53,884 nt of DNA from JAJZJT01 sp049964655 (lineage in GTDB: Bacteria > Actinomycetota > Acidimicrobiia > Acidimicrobiales > RAAP-2): NCBI GenBank assembly GCA_049964655.1, contig JBMFXC010000006.1:1-53884 (forward strand), read 5' to 3'. The notes below the pieces were generated by a model. That model was not told where the DNA came from. It searched no databases and saw only the letters and a program-made list of their open reading frames with translations. The translations under genes were made by a program, and so were the position numbers. Below are positions 42,597-52,510 of the stretch, in pieces (positions within the stretch are counted from its first letter, which is position 1; every line of letters starts with the position of its first letter).

Positions 42597-43507
42597 GCCG
42601 ACCCGTGCCATCGATGCGCCCCGCCAGCCGGGGCGTCGTCCGGCCCGTGCCGGCGGCGGATGGGTGGCGCGTCGCCCAGCCCCGCCGGCTGCGCCGGGGC
42701 ACCGACGACGGGATGACACTGGTCGAGGTGCTGGTCGCCATGAGCATCCTGACCGTAGTGATGGCGGTGAGCGCTACCGTCATCACGTTCTTCTACAGCC
42801 AGCAGAACTCGATCAACCGCAGCTACAGCGGGTTCACCGAGGTCATCCCGGCGACCACCACGCTCCAGGCCTTCTTCCGGTCGATGGTCGAACCAGCCCC
42901 ACAAGCAGTGGTCAACGCCGTGCTCGTCCCGGTGCCCCCCTTCCAGCAGGCCCCCGGTGGTTCTTCTTCTGGGCCCTTCGAGCTCGGTCCGTTCTCCGCC
43001 ACCTTCACCGCCAACATCGGCGACCCGAACGGTCCGGCGCTCTTTACCATCACCACCACCCCGAACACCGCCCCGTACCCGTCCGGTGTCGGACCAGGCA
43101 CCTACACCTTCACCATGACCGAGGCCAGGGCCATGGCGGGGACCTGCCCGTTCCAACCCGACAGCGCCAACCCCACCTACTGCCAGTGGGACACCGCCAA
43201 CCCGAAGACGGTCGTCTCCCTCGATGACGTGGTCAACGGACCGGGCTCGGCTGCTGGCACGGCCACTCCGATCCTGCAGTACACCTGGGGCGCCAACACC
43301 AGCCCCACCCCCTACTCGACTGCCGACGGGTCCCCCTGGCAGACGGACTTCGGTGCCAACAGTTGCACCAGCATCACCACCTGCCCCGCCGACCAGATCA
43401 CCCGCGTCGACATCGACCTCACCGTCCAGAAGCTTCACGGCCTTGCCTCCGGGTACGCCACGTCGGTCACGCCCATCGCGATCAGCTACTCGGAGGTCGT
43501 GGGTTGA
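42593..43507 (+). CDS. PilW-like prepilin, module B
   Basis: 304 residues. Leader of 40 residues ending TDDG, then MTLVEVLVAMSILTVVMAVSATV, Glu at +5. The mature domain contains FTANIGDPNG and a C-terminal CPADQITRVDIDLTVQ also present in module A. The GTG start overlaps the preceding stop (GTGA). It ends 37 bases before the PilX-like gene. Confidence 0.83.
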   Translation: MSRPVPSMRPASRGVVRPVPAADGWRVAQPRRLRRGTDDGMTLVEVLVAMSILTVVMAVSATVITFFYSQQNSINRSYSGFTEVIPATTTLQAFFRSMVEPAPQAVVNAVLVPVPPFQQAPGGSSSGPFELGPFSATFTANIGDPNGPALFTITTTPNTAPYPSGVGPGTYTFTMTEARAMAGTCPFQPDSANPTYCQWDTANPKTVVSLDDVVNGPGSAAGTATPILQYTWGANTSPTPYSTADGSPWQTDFGANSCTSITTCPADQITRVDIDLTVQKLHGLASGYATSVTPIAISYSEVVG

Positions 43508-43544
43508 CGCCGCGCCGTGCGCCCGCTCGCTGGGGAGGAACCTC

Positions 43545-45626
43545 ATGCACTTGATCCACCATGCCTCTGGCGCCGTTGGCGCCAGCCGTGTCCACACCGC
43601 TCACCGCCGCGATCGCGCCGATCACGGCCAAGCGGCCATGCTCCTCGTGCTGGGCCTCGTCCTCATCATGGTCCTCGGTGCCACGGTGTTCGTCGCCAGC
43701 ACCAACGACGTCCTTCCCGTCGTCGCCGACAACATCGCCCAGCACGATGCCTACAGGGCCGTCCAGGCCGGGCTGAACGAGTACCTCTACCTGATTAACA
43801 CCGATCCCGTACGGGTGATCTGCAACAGCACCAACGCCGGTTCGACGCCGGCGTGTGACAGCCAGACTGGCTTCAACATGAAGTTCGACGCCTGGAACCA
43901 GGTTCCCGGCTCGGGGACGGGGAGCACGCCCGCCGAGTGGTTTGCCATCCACAATCCCTCGTTCGACACCGCCCACAACCTCGTCAGTGTCACCATCGAC
44001 GGAACCGTCGAGAACGGTGGTCGCTACCAGTTCAACTCGGCCACCATCGACTTCCAACAAGCCAACGACTTCTTGACCAACGCTTGGTGGTCGGTGCACG
44101 GGATCTTCGACCCCGCCATCCAGGGCGACACGCGTTCGTGCAAGCCGGACACGACGACCGTCAACGGGGTCCAGTACCTCAGCCTGGCGTGGGGAGCTGT
44201 GACGACCAATGCTGCCGGGCAGCAGACGACCAACGGCGCCGTTCCCTACAGCACGGGATGCCTCAACAACAACATTGCCTACAACCCTCCCGGTACGTGG
44301 TTCAACGGCCCGATGTTCTCGGACGACCCGCTGTTTGTCTGCCAGTTTGGTACCCAGTCGGGAAGGACGTACATCGGCAATCCAGGCGAGCCCATCAACA
44401 CCGCAGACCCCTATGACCGTCCCGGTACCGTCGTCGGCAATTCCATCCAAGTGGGCCCCTGGACGTCCTACGGCTGCAATAACCAGGCCAACTACGGCGT
44501 GGCAACTACGCCACCCTCCTACAGCACGTCCATCGTGCACCCGATCGTGAAACCCCCCTCGGACGTGGTCGGAAAGACCGCGCTCACCAAGGTGGCCAAG
44601 GCGAACGGCTGCCTGTACTCGGGCCCCACGCAGATCGTCTTCGACGGGAAGAGCGGGATCATCGTCTCGAGCCCCGACACGCCGACCGGTGGCACCTCCC
44701 CCGGTGGTTACCCGATCGACGCCAACAACGACGCCGGGAACACCAGCACGTGCCTGCCCCCTTCGGCCGATCCGAGCGAACCGATCCCCCTGCCGGCAAA
44801 CGGCGTGATCTTCGTCCAGACCACCTCTTCGAACTGCTCCACCAAGAAGAACCCCTTGCAACACGGGTATTTCGGGAGCACGAACTCGTCCAACTGCGAA
44901 GGTGATGCCCTTGTCGGCAACAAGGTCTACAACCCGAGCAACTGGCAGGACAACGTCGGCCTGTCTGGAGCCCTCACCATCGGCGCCGACAACGACATCG
45001 TCGCCATGAACGACATCACCTACCAGGACTGCGGTGCGACACCTCCCGGCAACCCCAACAACGGCAACCCCAACAGCGCCAACCCCACCCCGACCACGGC
45101 CAGCCAGGTGTGCGCGATCAACACCGGCCCCGGCGCCGTCAACGACATCCTCGGCCTGATCGCCACCAACTTCGTCGAGGTCAACCACCCGGTCAAGCAG
45201 GGCACCGGCGGAAGCGGCAAGAACGAACCGCTGTGCGGTACGAACGGAGCCTTCGACGTCACCTCGTCCGGTGTCAGCGATACTCTCTGTGACTTGCCGA
45301 GCCCACGGTTCGACGCCGTCATCCTGGCGCTCCAACATTCCTTCACCGTCAACAACTTCGACGTCGGGCAGCAGCTCGGTGTGATCAACGTGAACGGCGT
45401 GATCGCCGAGTACTACGTCGACATCGAAGGGAGCTCCCCCGGTGGCTCCTGCGGCTCCCAGACAGGCTGCGGGTACAACTACGTGCAGTACAACTGGGAC
45501 AGTCGGCTCGACTTCATCGCCCCTCCCTACTACCTATCGCCGGGAACGCCGTCGTGGACGATCAACGCCTTCGCCGACAAGGCCTCGTGCTCCTCGACGT
45601 GCATCACGCCACTCCCGACCAGCTGA
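43545..45626 (+). CDS. Large PilX-like pilus protein, module B
   Basis: 693 residues. Leader of 28 residues ending ADHG, then QAAMLLVLGLVLIMVLGATVFVA, no Glu at +5. The exterior is Asn/Thr/Gly-rich and follows the module A protein: WNQVPGSGTG versus WNEVSGSGVN, NGCLYSGPTQI, GALTIGADNDIVAMNDITY, DILGLIATNFVEVN, LDFIAPPYYL. It lacks the Ig-like insertion of the module A protein, which explains the length difference. ATG at 43545 is well supported by GGAGG 7 bases upstream. Confidence 0.82.
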   Translation: MHLIHHASGAVGASRVHTAHRRDRADHGQAAMLLVLGLVLIMVLGATVFVASTNDVLPVVADNIAQHDAYRAVQAGLNEYLYLINTDPVRVICNSTNAGSTPACDSQTGFNMKFDAWNQVPGSGTGSTPAEWFAIHNPSFDTAHNLVSVTIDGTVENGGRYQFNSATIDFQQANDFLTNAWWSVHGIFDPAIQGDTRSCKPDTTTVNGVQYLSLAWGAVTTNAAGQQTTNGAVPYSTGCLNNNIAYNPPGTWFNGPMFSDDPLFVCQFGTQSGRTYIGNPGEPINTADPYDRPGTVVGNSIQVGPWTSYGCNNQANYGVATTPPSYSTSIVHPIVKPPSDVVGKTALTKVAKANGCLYSGPTQIVFDGKSGIIVSSPDTPTGGTSPGGYPIDANNDAGNTSTCLPPSADPSEPIPLPANGVIFVQTTSSNCSTKKNPLQHGYFGSTNSSNCEGDALVGNKVYNPSNWQDNVGLSGALTIGADNDIVAMNDITYQDCGATPPGNPNNGNPNSANPTPTTASQVCAINTGPGAVNDILGLIATNFVEVNHPVKQGTGGSGKNEPLCGTNGAFDVTSSGVSDTLCDLPSPRFDAVILALQHSFTVNNFDVGQQLGVINVNGVIAEYYVDIEGSSPGGSCGSQTGCGYNYVQYNWDSRLDFIAPPYYLSPGTPSWTINAFADKASCSSTCITPLPTS

Positions 45627-45672
45627 CAGCCAGGGGGCCGCTCGATCGGCACGGTCGCTGCCCGCCACCCGG

Positions 45673-45678
45673 TAGCCT
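45673..45678 (+). promoter_or_regulatory. Candidate -10 of typA (leaderless)
   Basis: CCCGGTAGCCTGACCTCTCC runs directly into the ATG. TAGCCT is 9 bases upstream and there is no Shine-Dalgarno. Spacing matches the response-regulator gene exactly. Confidence 0.45.
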
Positions 45679-45687
45679 GACCTCTCC

Positions 45688-47526
<1,839 letters not shown>

Positions 47527-47546
47527 AGTCGAGGCCAGCCACACGC

Positions 47547-47622
47547 TGGCTCCGGGGGGAGGGCTCGAACCTCCAACATCCGGCTCCAAAGGCCGGCGTT
47601 CTGCCGATTGAACTACCCCGGA
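47547..47622 (-). tRNA. tRNA-Gln (anticodon TTG)
   Basis: Minus-strand cloverleaf of 76 bases including an encoded CCA. Acceptor stem TCCGGGG/CCCCGGA with G discriminator; D stem GTTC/GAAC; anticodon stem CCGGC/GCCGG with loop CTTTGGA, giving TTG at 34-36; T stem GGAGG/CCTCC with loop TTCGAGC. It reads CAA/CAG codons. It is the only minus-strand gene between 26 and 50 kb, i.e. it has the orientation of the ancestral backbone. Confidence 0.95.
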
Positions 47623-47717
47623 CCGGGCACGATGACGCCCGCCGGGCACCTACGCTACCGTCCGCCTCGGGGGCAGCCGCCCTCCCGCCGCCGGCCGGAC
47701 CGGGCAGCCGGTCGACA

Positions 47718-47767
47718 GGGTCCGGTCGCGCCACGGTGGAACGGGTCCGGTCGCGCCACGGTGGGAA
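47718..47767. repeat. 2 x 25-bp direct repeat upstream of the response regulator
   Basis: GGGTCCGGTCGCGCCACGGT with five more bases occurs twice head to tail (one difference in the conserved part), ending 13 bases before the TAGGCT box of the response-regulator gene. The position suits a duplicated regulator-binding site or a repeat of no function. Confidence 0.8.
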
Positions 47768-47780
47768 GGGGGCGCCCCGG

Positions 47781-47786
47781 TAGGCT
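47781..47786 (+). promoter_or_regulatory. Candidate -10 of the response regulator (leaderless)
   Basis: CCCGGTAGGCTCCGCGCACG ends at the ATG; TAGGCT is 9 bases before it, with no ribosome-binding site. Confidence 0.45.
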
Positions 47787-47795
47787 CCGCGCACG

Positions 47796-48470
47796 ATGAA
47801 GATCCTGGTGGTCGACGACGATCCGGCGGTGCGCGGGGCGCTCAACCGGGCCCTGCGTCTCGAGGGCTACGACGTGGCCGTGGCCCCCGACGGCCCTGAC
47901 GCGCTGGCCGAGCTCGCCCTCCGTCCTCCCGACGCCGTGGTGCTCGACATCGGGCTTCCCACCCTCGACGGCCTCGAAGTGTGCCGCCGCATGCGGTCGG
48001 CGGGCGACGACACGCCGGTGCTCATGCTGACCGCCCGCGACGCCATCGACGACCGGGTGCAGGGCCTCGACGCCGGCGCCGACGACTACCTGGTCAAGCC
48101 GTTCGCCCTGGCCGAGCTGTTGGCCCGCCTGCGTGCCCTGCTGCGCCGCCGCAACGAGGACGACAGTGCCGAGGTCCTCCGGTTCGCCGACCTCACGCTC
48201 GACCGAGCAAGCCGCGAGGCCCGCCGAGGCGACCGTCCCTTCACCCTGACCCGGATCGAGTACGACCTGCTCGAGCTCCTCATGCTCCACCCGCGCCAGG
48301 TGCTGACCCGCGAAGTCATCCTCGACCGGGTGTGGGGCTACAACTTCGACTCGGGGACGAACTCCCTCGCCGTCTACGTCGGCTACCTGCGCCGCAAGAC
48401 CGAGGCCGAGGGAGAGGACCGTCTCATCCACACGGCCCGTGGCGTCGGCTACGTCCTGCGCGAGCCGTGA
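47796..48470 (+). CDS. OmpR-family response regulator (MprA/PrrA-like)
   Basis: 224 residues. Receiver domain with acidic pair DDD near residue 8, phospho-acceptor Asp51 (VVLDIGLP), Thr/Ala in LMLTARD, and Lys101 (YLVKPF). The C-terminal winged helix contains LTRIEYDLLELLMLHPRQVLT, RVWGYNFDSGTNSLAVYVGYL, RKTEAEGEDRLIHTARGVGYVL. The DNA-binding domain is of the OmpR/PhoB class, close to actinobacterial MprA in its recognition segment. The stop overlaps the histidine-kinase GTG, so the pair is translationally coupled. Confidence 0.94.
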   Translation: MKILVVDDDPAVRGALNRALRLEGYDVAVAPDGPDALAELALRPPDAVVLDIGLPTLDGLEVCRRMRSAGDDTPVLMLTARDAIDDRVQGLDAGADDYLVKPFALAELLARLRALLRRRNEDDSAEVLRFADLTLDRASREARRGDRPFTLTRIEYDLLELLMLHPRQVLTREVILDRVWGYNFDSGTNSLAVYVGYLRRKTEAEGEDRLIHTARGVGYVLREP

Positions 48471-50173
48471 GCACCCTCCCACCGACCCCGTCCACCACAC
48501 CCGGGCCGCCACCAGAGCCACCCGGGCCCCCGCCGACGCCACCCGGGCCGCCACCAGAGCCACCCGGGCCCCCGCCGACGCCACCCGGGCCCCCGCCGAC
48601 GCCACCCGACGACGGCCTCCCACTGGGCAGCTGGCCTCCCCCCGGCCCTACCCGGACCGGTGGACCGCCTCCTCGGTGGTCACCCGTCGGCCCGTCAAGG
48701 GCACCCCGCACCCTCGGCGAGCGGTTGCATTACCACCTCTCGCTGACGCGCCACAACGTGACCTTCCGTGCCCGGCTGGTGCTGGCGGCGACTGCTGCCG
48801 TGGTGGTGGCGGTCGTCCTGGCCAGCGGCGCCGCCTACGTGGCCTCGGAACGCTCGCTCGTCGACTCCATCGACGTGACCATCGGCCAGCAGGCCCAGAG
48901 CCTGATCTCCGGTCCGGGCGTGCCGGCCATCCCGAACGAGTGCGTGAGCTCGGGACAGTGCTTCCAGGTGGTCGCCGGCAACGGAGCCGTCAACCCCGGC
49001 GACCCGCAGGTCCTTCCCGTCCCGCCCAGCGTGCGCGCGGTGGCGCTGAGCCAGGGCAACGCCCCCACTGCGTACTTCACCACGGTGACCAACGGCAGCC
49101 GGCTGCGCGAGGTGACCATCGCGCTACCGCCCCAATTCCTCTACCGATCGCAGTCGGGCGTCTACCGGCTCCCTGCCGGCGGCGCGCTCCAGCTCACCGC
49201 GCCCCTGGCCGGCGTCGACCAAGAGCTCCGCCACCTCTTCTTCGTGCTGTTGGTGGTCGCCGGCGGAGGTGTCGCCCTGGCGGTCATCTTGGGCTACGGC
49301 GTCGGTCGCGCCGTGCTCGGACCGCTCAACCAGCTCACCGACAACGTCGAGGAGCTAGCCGAGCACACCGACGTGTCCCACCGCCTCGACCCCGGGGGCC
49401 GCGACGAGCTGGGGCGCCTGCGCCGCGCCTTCAACCGTCTCCTCTCCGCCCTCGACCTCTCGCGCGAGGCGCAGCGTCAGCTCGTCCTCGATGCCTCGCA
49501 CGAGCTCCGGACCCCCCTCACCAGTCTGCGCACGAACCTCGAGGTCGCTCGACGGCTCGACGAGCTCGAACCCGGTGAGCGGGACGTGCTCATCGGCGAC
49601 GTGCTCACCCAACTCGACGAGCTCACCACCCTGGTGGCCGACCTTGCCGAGCTGGCCCGCGGCGACCAGCCGGGCCGGTCCACCCAGTCGTTCCGGCTCG
49701 ATCGCCTCGTCGAGGACGCCGTGTCGGTGGCGACGACGCACGGCCGACGCCGCAACATCACCTTCGCCCTCGACGCCGCGCCGTGCTGGGTGTCCGGCAC
49801 CCGCAGCCGCATCGAGCGGGCCGTCGGCAACCTGCTCGACAACACCCTCAAGTGGAGCCCCGAGGGCGCCACCGTCGAGGTCACCTGCGCGGACGGCGAG
49901 GTCGCCGTCCGCGACCACGGTCCGGGCATCGCCGAGGCCGACCTGCCCTACATCTTCGCCCGCTTCTACCGAGCAGCGGACGCCCGAGGCAAGCCCGGCT
50001 CGGGCTTGGGGCTTGCCATCGTGGCCCAGGTAGCCAGCGAGGAGGGCGGCACGGTGACCGCCGAGAACGCTGAGGGTGGTGGTGCGCTCTTCCGCCTGCG
50101 GTTCCCCACGACGACGGCCGGTACTCCTTCGGGAGGCTCTGGCCGCCACCCGGCAGGCAATGGAGGCCGCTGA
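48467..50173 (+). CDS. Sensor histidine kinase (MprB-like)
   Basis: 568 residues. The first 75 residues are a Pro-rich repeat (PPEPPGPPPTPPG...), coded by five 21-bp units, in the cytoplasm. Then a membrane helix (about 105-125), an extracytoplasmic sensor with two Cys (about 126-255), and a second helix (257-279). A HAMP domain (about 280-330) is followed by HisKA with His345 in LDASHELRTPLTSLRTNLE, and the ATPase domain (NLLDNTLKWSPEG, VRDHGPGI, GSGLGLAIV). The order matches MprB. GTG at 48467 overlaps the regulator stop; a start after the Pro repeats cannot be excluded but none is obvious. The signal is unknown. Confidence 0.93.
   Translation: MSTLPPTPSTTPGPPPEPPGPPPTPPGPPPEPPGPPPTPPGPPPTPPDDGLPLGSWPPPGPTRTGGPPPRWSPVGPSRAPRTLGERLHYHLSLTRHNVTFRARLVLAATAAVVVAVVLASGAAYVASERSLVDSIDVTIGQQAQSLISGPGVPAIPNECVSSGQCFQVVAGNGAVNPGDPQVLPVPPSVRAVALSQGNAPTAYFTTVTNGSRLREVTIALPPQFLYRSQSGVYRLPAGGALQLTAPLAGVDQELRHLFFVLLVVAGGGVALAVILGYGVGRAVLGPLNQLTDNVEELAEHTDVSHRLDPGGRDELGRLRRAFNRLLSALDLSREAQRQLVLDASHELRTPLTSLRTNLEVARRLDELEPGERDVLIGDVLTQLDELTTLVADLAELARGDQPGRSTQSFRLDRLVEDAVSVATTHGRRRNITFALDAAPCWVSGTRSRIERAVGNLLDNTLKWSPEGATVEVTCADGEVAVRDHGPGIAEADLPYIFARFYRAADARGKPGSGLGLAIVAQVASEEGGTVTAENAEGGGALFRLRFPTTTAGTPSGGSGRHPAGNGGR
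48499..48603. repeat. 5 x 21-bp tandem repeat in the kinase N terminus
   Basis: Five 21-bp units, ACCCGGGCCGCCACCAGAGC-type and ACCCGGGCCCCCGCCGACGC-type, alternating A-B-A-B-B and in frame. They encode a cytoplasmic polyproline tract. Confidence 0.92.
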
Positions 50174-50214
50174 GGCCGAACGGCCGCACATGGCGCGATG
50201 GGCCCACCGCCGAC

Positions 50215-50220
50215 TAGGGT
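50215..50220 (+). promoter_or_regulatory. Candidate -10 of the bS22 gene (leaderless)
   Basis: GACTAGGGTGCCGCACGAC precedes the ATG; TAGGGT is 10 bases upstream and there is no Shine-Dalgarno. Confidence 0.4.
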
Positions 50221-50230
50221 GCCGCACGAC

Positions 50231-50329
50231 ATGGGATCTCTCATCAAGAAGCGCCGCAAGCGCATGCGCAAGAAGAAGCACAAGAAGATGTTGAAGGCGA
50301 CCCGCTGGCAGCGGCGAGCGGGGAAGTAG
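50231..50329 (+). CDS. Ribosomal protein bS22-type mini-protein (AURKAIP1/COX24 domain)
   Basis: A 32-residue, very basic protein starting MGSLIKKRRKRMRKKKHKKM and ending RWQRRAGK. It matches the pattern of the tiny AURKAIP1/COX24-domain proteins of actinobacteria, identified as bS22 in mycobacterial 30S ribosomes (there MGSVIKKRRKRMSKKKHRK). It is too short for most gene finders. It lies 57 bases after the kinase stop with its own promoter-like box. Convergent with ispE. Confidence 0.9.
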   Translation: MGSLIKKRRKRMRKKKHKKMLKATRWQRRAGK

Positions 50330-50387
50330 CCGGCGACTGGCTCCGCGCCGGTCGCTCCGCGACCCCTCGTCAGCGGGCAGGCCCTCG

Positions 50388-51410
50388 TCAGCCAGGCGGT
50401 CCCCCGTCGTCCGCGGGTGGGAGTGTCCGGGTGGCGACGAGACGGCCAGTCTCGCTCCCGACGGTGAGCGCGTCCAGACCGGCAACCCCGAGGTCCGTCG
50501 CGCTACCTTCGACGAACCACGTCGAGCCGCTGCCAGCCAGGCGCGGCTCGGCACCCGTAGCGGCGGCGAGCGCGTCCCGCCAGACGGCAAGGCGTGGCTC
50601 GACCACGAGCGCCGCCTCCTCGAGGTCGTTGCCGACCCACGCCCCCGCACCCCTGGTCGGGCCACCGTGCTTTCGATCCCACCTACCGCCACGGGCGGAC
50701 GCGAGGTCGTCGGCAGCACGGTAGACGGACGCGGTGTCCACGCCGAAGGGTGGGAGCACCAGGACGAAGTCGCGCTCGACATACGGCAGGGGCTCGACCA
50801 CGTCCCCGATACCGGTGACCCGGGCCCGGCCTCCCACCACACAGAAGGGGACGTCTGCGCCGAGGCGTGCCGCCACCTCGACGTCACGACAGCCGGCCCA
50901 CCGAAGCACGGCCGCCGCGTCAGCCGACCCGCCGCCAAGGCCGGCCCCTGGAGGGATCCGCTTGACCAGCACCACGTGGGCGCGCCGGTCTACCGCCGCC
51001 AGGGCACGCCGGACGAGGTTGTCGTCACCGCCAGGGACCCCAGGGGTGCTCGGCGCCGACCCGGCCGTGGCCGGCGCCGACCCGGCTGAGGCGGGTGCGG
51101 ACCCGGCGGCAACGGTGTCGTCTCCCCGGTACCGAAGGTGCTCCAGCGACACCTCGAGCCCGTCGCCGTCGGCGAGGACCAGTGTGTCGGCGAAGTCGAG
51201 CGTGACCATCTCGGCGTCCAGCAGGTGGTACCCGTCGGCACGCGTGCCGATCACGGCGAGCGAGACGGTGAGCTTGGCCGGGGCGAGGAGCACTGCCGCA
51301 GCAGCGCCCGCACCGACGGGTTCTCTCGAAATGGAGCCGTCGCCGACGGCTTTCCCCGCGTGCGACCCGCCCTCGCCCCGCCCACCCGCCTGGCCTCCGA
51401 TGCCGGTCAT
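50388..51410 (-). CDS. ispE: 4-diphosphocytidyl-2-C-methyl-D-erythritol kinase
   Basis: IspE, the GHMP kinase of the MEP isoprenoid pathway (phosphorylates CDP-methylerythritol). Motifs: APAKLTVSLAVIGTRADGYHLLDAEMV, ATP-binding PPGAGLGGGSADAAAVLRW, LGADVPFCVVGGRARVTGIGD, and AGSGSTWFVEG, which replaces the usual SGSGPTVFG. 340 residues, about 30 longer than usual: a Gly-rich N-terminal extension of about 35 residues and an insertion of 21-bp repeats (GSAPASA, GSAPATA, GSAPSTP) after the DTVAA segment. ATG at 51410 overlaps the rsmA stop (ATGA). Confidence 0.94.
   Translation of the reverse strand: MTGIGGQAGGRGEGGSHAGKAVGDGSISREPVGAGAAAAVLLAPAKLTVSLAVIGTRADGYHLLDAEMVTLDFADTLVLADGDGLEVSLEHLRYRGDDTVAAGSAPASAGSAPATAGSAPSTPGVPGGDDNLVRRALAAVDRRAHVVLVKRIPPGAGLGGGSADAAAVLRWAGCRDVEVAARLGADVPFCVVGGRARVTGIGDVVEPLPYVERDFVLVLPPFGVDTASVYRAADDLASARGGRWDRKHGGPTRGAGAWVGNDLEEAALVVEPRLAVWRDALAAATGAEPRLAGSGSTWFVEGSATDLGVAGLDALTVGSETGRLVATRTLPPADDGGPPG
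51051..51113. repeat. 3 x 21-bp tandem repeat in ispE
   Basis: CGGCGCCGACCCGGC(C/T)G(T/A)GGC twice, with a third diverged unit, in frame, adding a Gly-Ser-Ala-Pro linker to a loop of the kinase. Confidence 0.85.
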
Positions 51411-52402
51411 GCCACCACCGGATGCTCGTGGCCGGGTCGGGCCGGCAGCTCCCACGAAGCCAGCGCCGTCCACTGGTCGAGGGCGAGCTCTTCGGCACGG
51501 GCGGTGCCGGGGATGCCAGTAGCGCCGAAGGCGGCGGGGGGGACGACGCCATCGAGGGCACGACGCAACATCTTGCGACGGTGAGCGAACCCGGCCCGCA
51601 CCACGGTGAAGAGACGTTGGTACGAGGGACCGCCGGCCCGCCAAGAGGGGTCGCCGGGCACTGGGTGACGCTCGAGGCGGACCAGCACGGACTCGACCCG
51701 GGGACGCGGGACGAAGACCGAGGCCGGCACTCGCCCCACCACCGACGCGGATGCCCAGTAGGCAACCTTCACCGAGACGGCCCCGTACGCGCCGCTGCCG
51801 GGCGATGCAGCGAAGCGCTCCCCCACCTCGCGCTGGACCATGACGAGCAGCGAGCGCACCGCCGGTGCTCGTTCGAGCACGTCGACCACCAGCGGTGTGG
51901 CCACGTTGTAGGGCAGATTGGCCACCAGGGTCCACGCGGAGGACGCTCGAGCTTCCCCCGATACCCGGCCCGGCTCCCTCCGAACGGCGTCGTCCTCGGA
52001 CGCCGAGCCGGCATCGGCCACGGCCCCTGGCAGGCCTCCGGCGCTCCCGGTCGGCGACAGGCCTCCGACGCTCCCGGCAAGCAGCTCGTCCCAGTCGAGC
52101 CTGGTGGCGTCGGCCTCGACAACACGCACCCCGGCCAGAGCGGGCTGCTCGCCAAGCACCCGGCACAGCGCCGGATCAACCTCGACCGCGGTCACCGACG
52201 CTCCGACCTCTACTAGCGCCAGCGTCAAGGAACCGAGCCCGGCACCGATCTCGACGACTGGCGAGCCGGCGCCCACGTCCGCCAGTCGGACGATCCGACG
52301 CACCGTGTTGGCATCGGCCACGAAGTTCTGGCCGAGCGACCGCCGAGGGGCGAGCCCGTGCTCGGCCAGCAGGCGCTGTACGTCGGATCGACCCAGGGTC
52401 AC
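51407..52402 (-). CDS. rsmA: 16S rRNA (adenine(1518)-N6/adenine(1519)-N6)-dimethyltransferase
   Basis: RsmA/KsgA dimethylates two adenines near the 3' end of 16S rRNA. It contains RRSLGQNFVADANTVRRIV, SAM motif VVEIGAGLGSLTLAL, VTAVEVDP, catalytic NLPYNVATPLV, FVPRPRVESVLVRL and the C-terminal RAGFAHRRKMLRRAL. 331 residues; an Ala/Gly/Ser-rich insertion of about 50 residues, including a 27-bp duplication (GGLSPTGSAGGLPG), splits the Rossmann domain between the acidic motif (VVEADATRLDW) and NLPYN. GTG at 52402. Stop overlaps ispE. Confidence 0.95.
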   Translation of the reverse strand: MTLGRSDVQRLLAEHGLAPRRSLGQNFVADANTVRRIVRLADVGAGSPVVEIGAGLGSLTLALVEVGASVTAVEVDPALCRVLGEQPALAGVRVVEADATRLDWDELLAGSVGGLSPTGSAGGLPGAVADAGSASEDDAVRREPGRVSGEARASSAWTLVANLPYNVATPLVVDVLERAPAVRSLLVMVQREVGERFAASPGSGAYGAVSVKVAYWASASVVGRVPASVFVPRPRVESVLVRLERHPVPGDPSWRAGGPSYQRLFTVVRAGFAHRRKMLRRALDGVVPPAAFGATGIPGTARAEELALDQWTALASWELPARPGHEHPVVA

Positions 52403-52510
52403 CCCGCCAGTGTGCCACCCGCGGGCACCCAGGCAACCCAGCGGGTCCCGTGCCCATGACAGGCGAGCAGGGGGCCGCCCGAGCGTCTTCAGGCCCGGAA
52501 GCCCCCGTCT

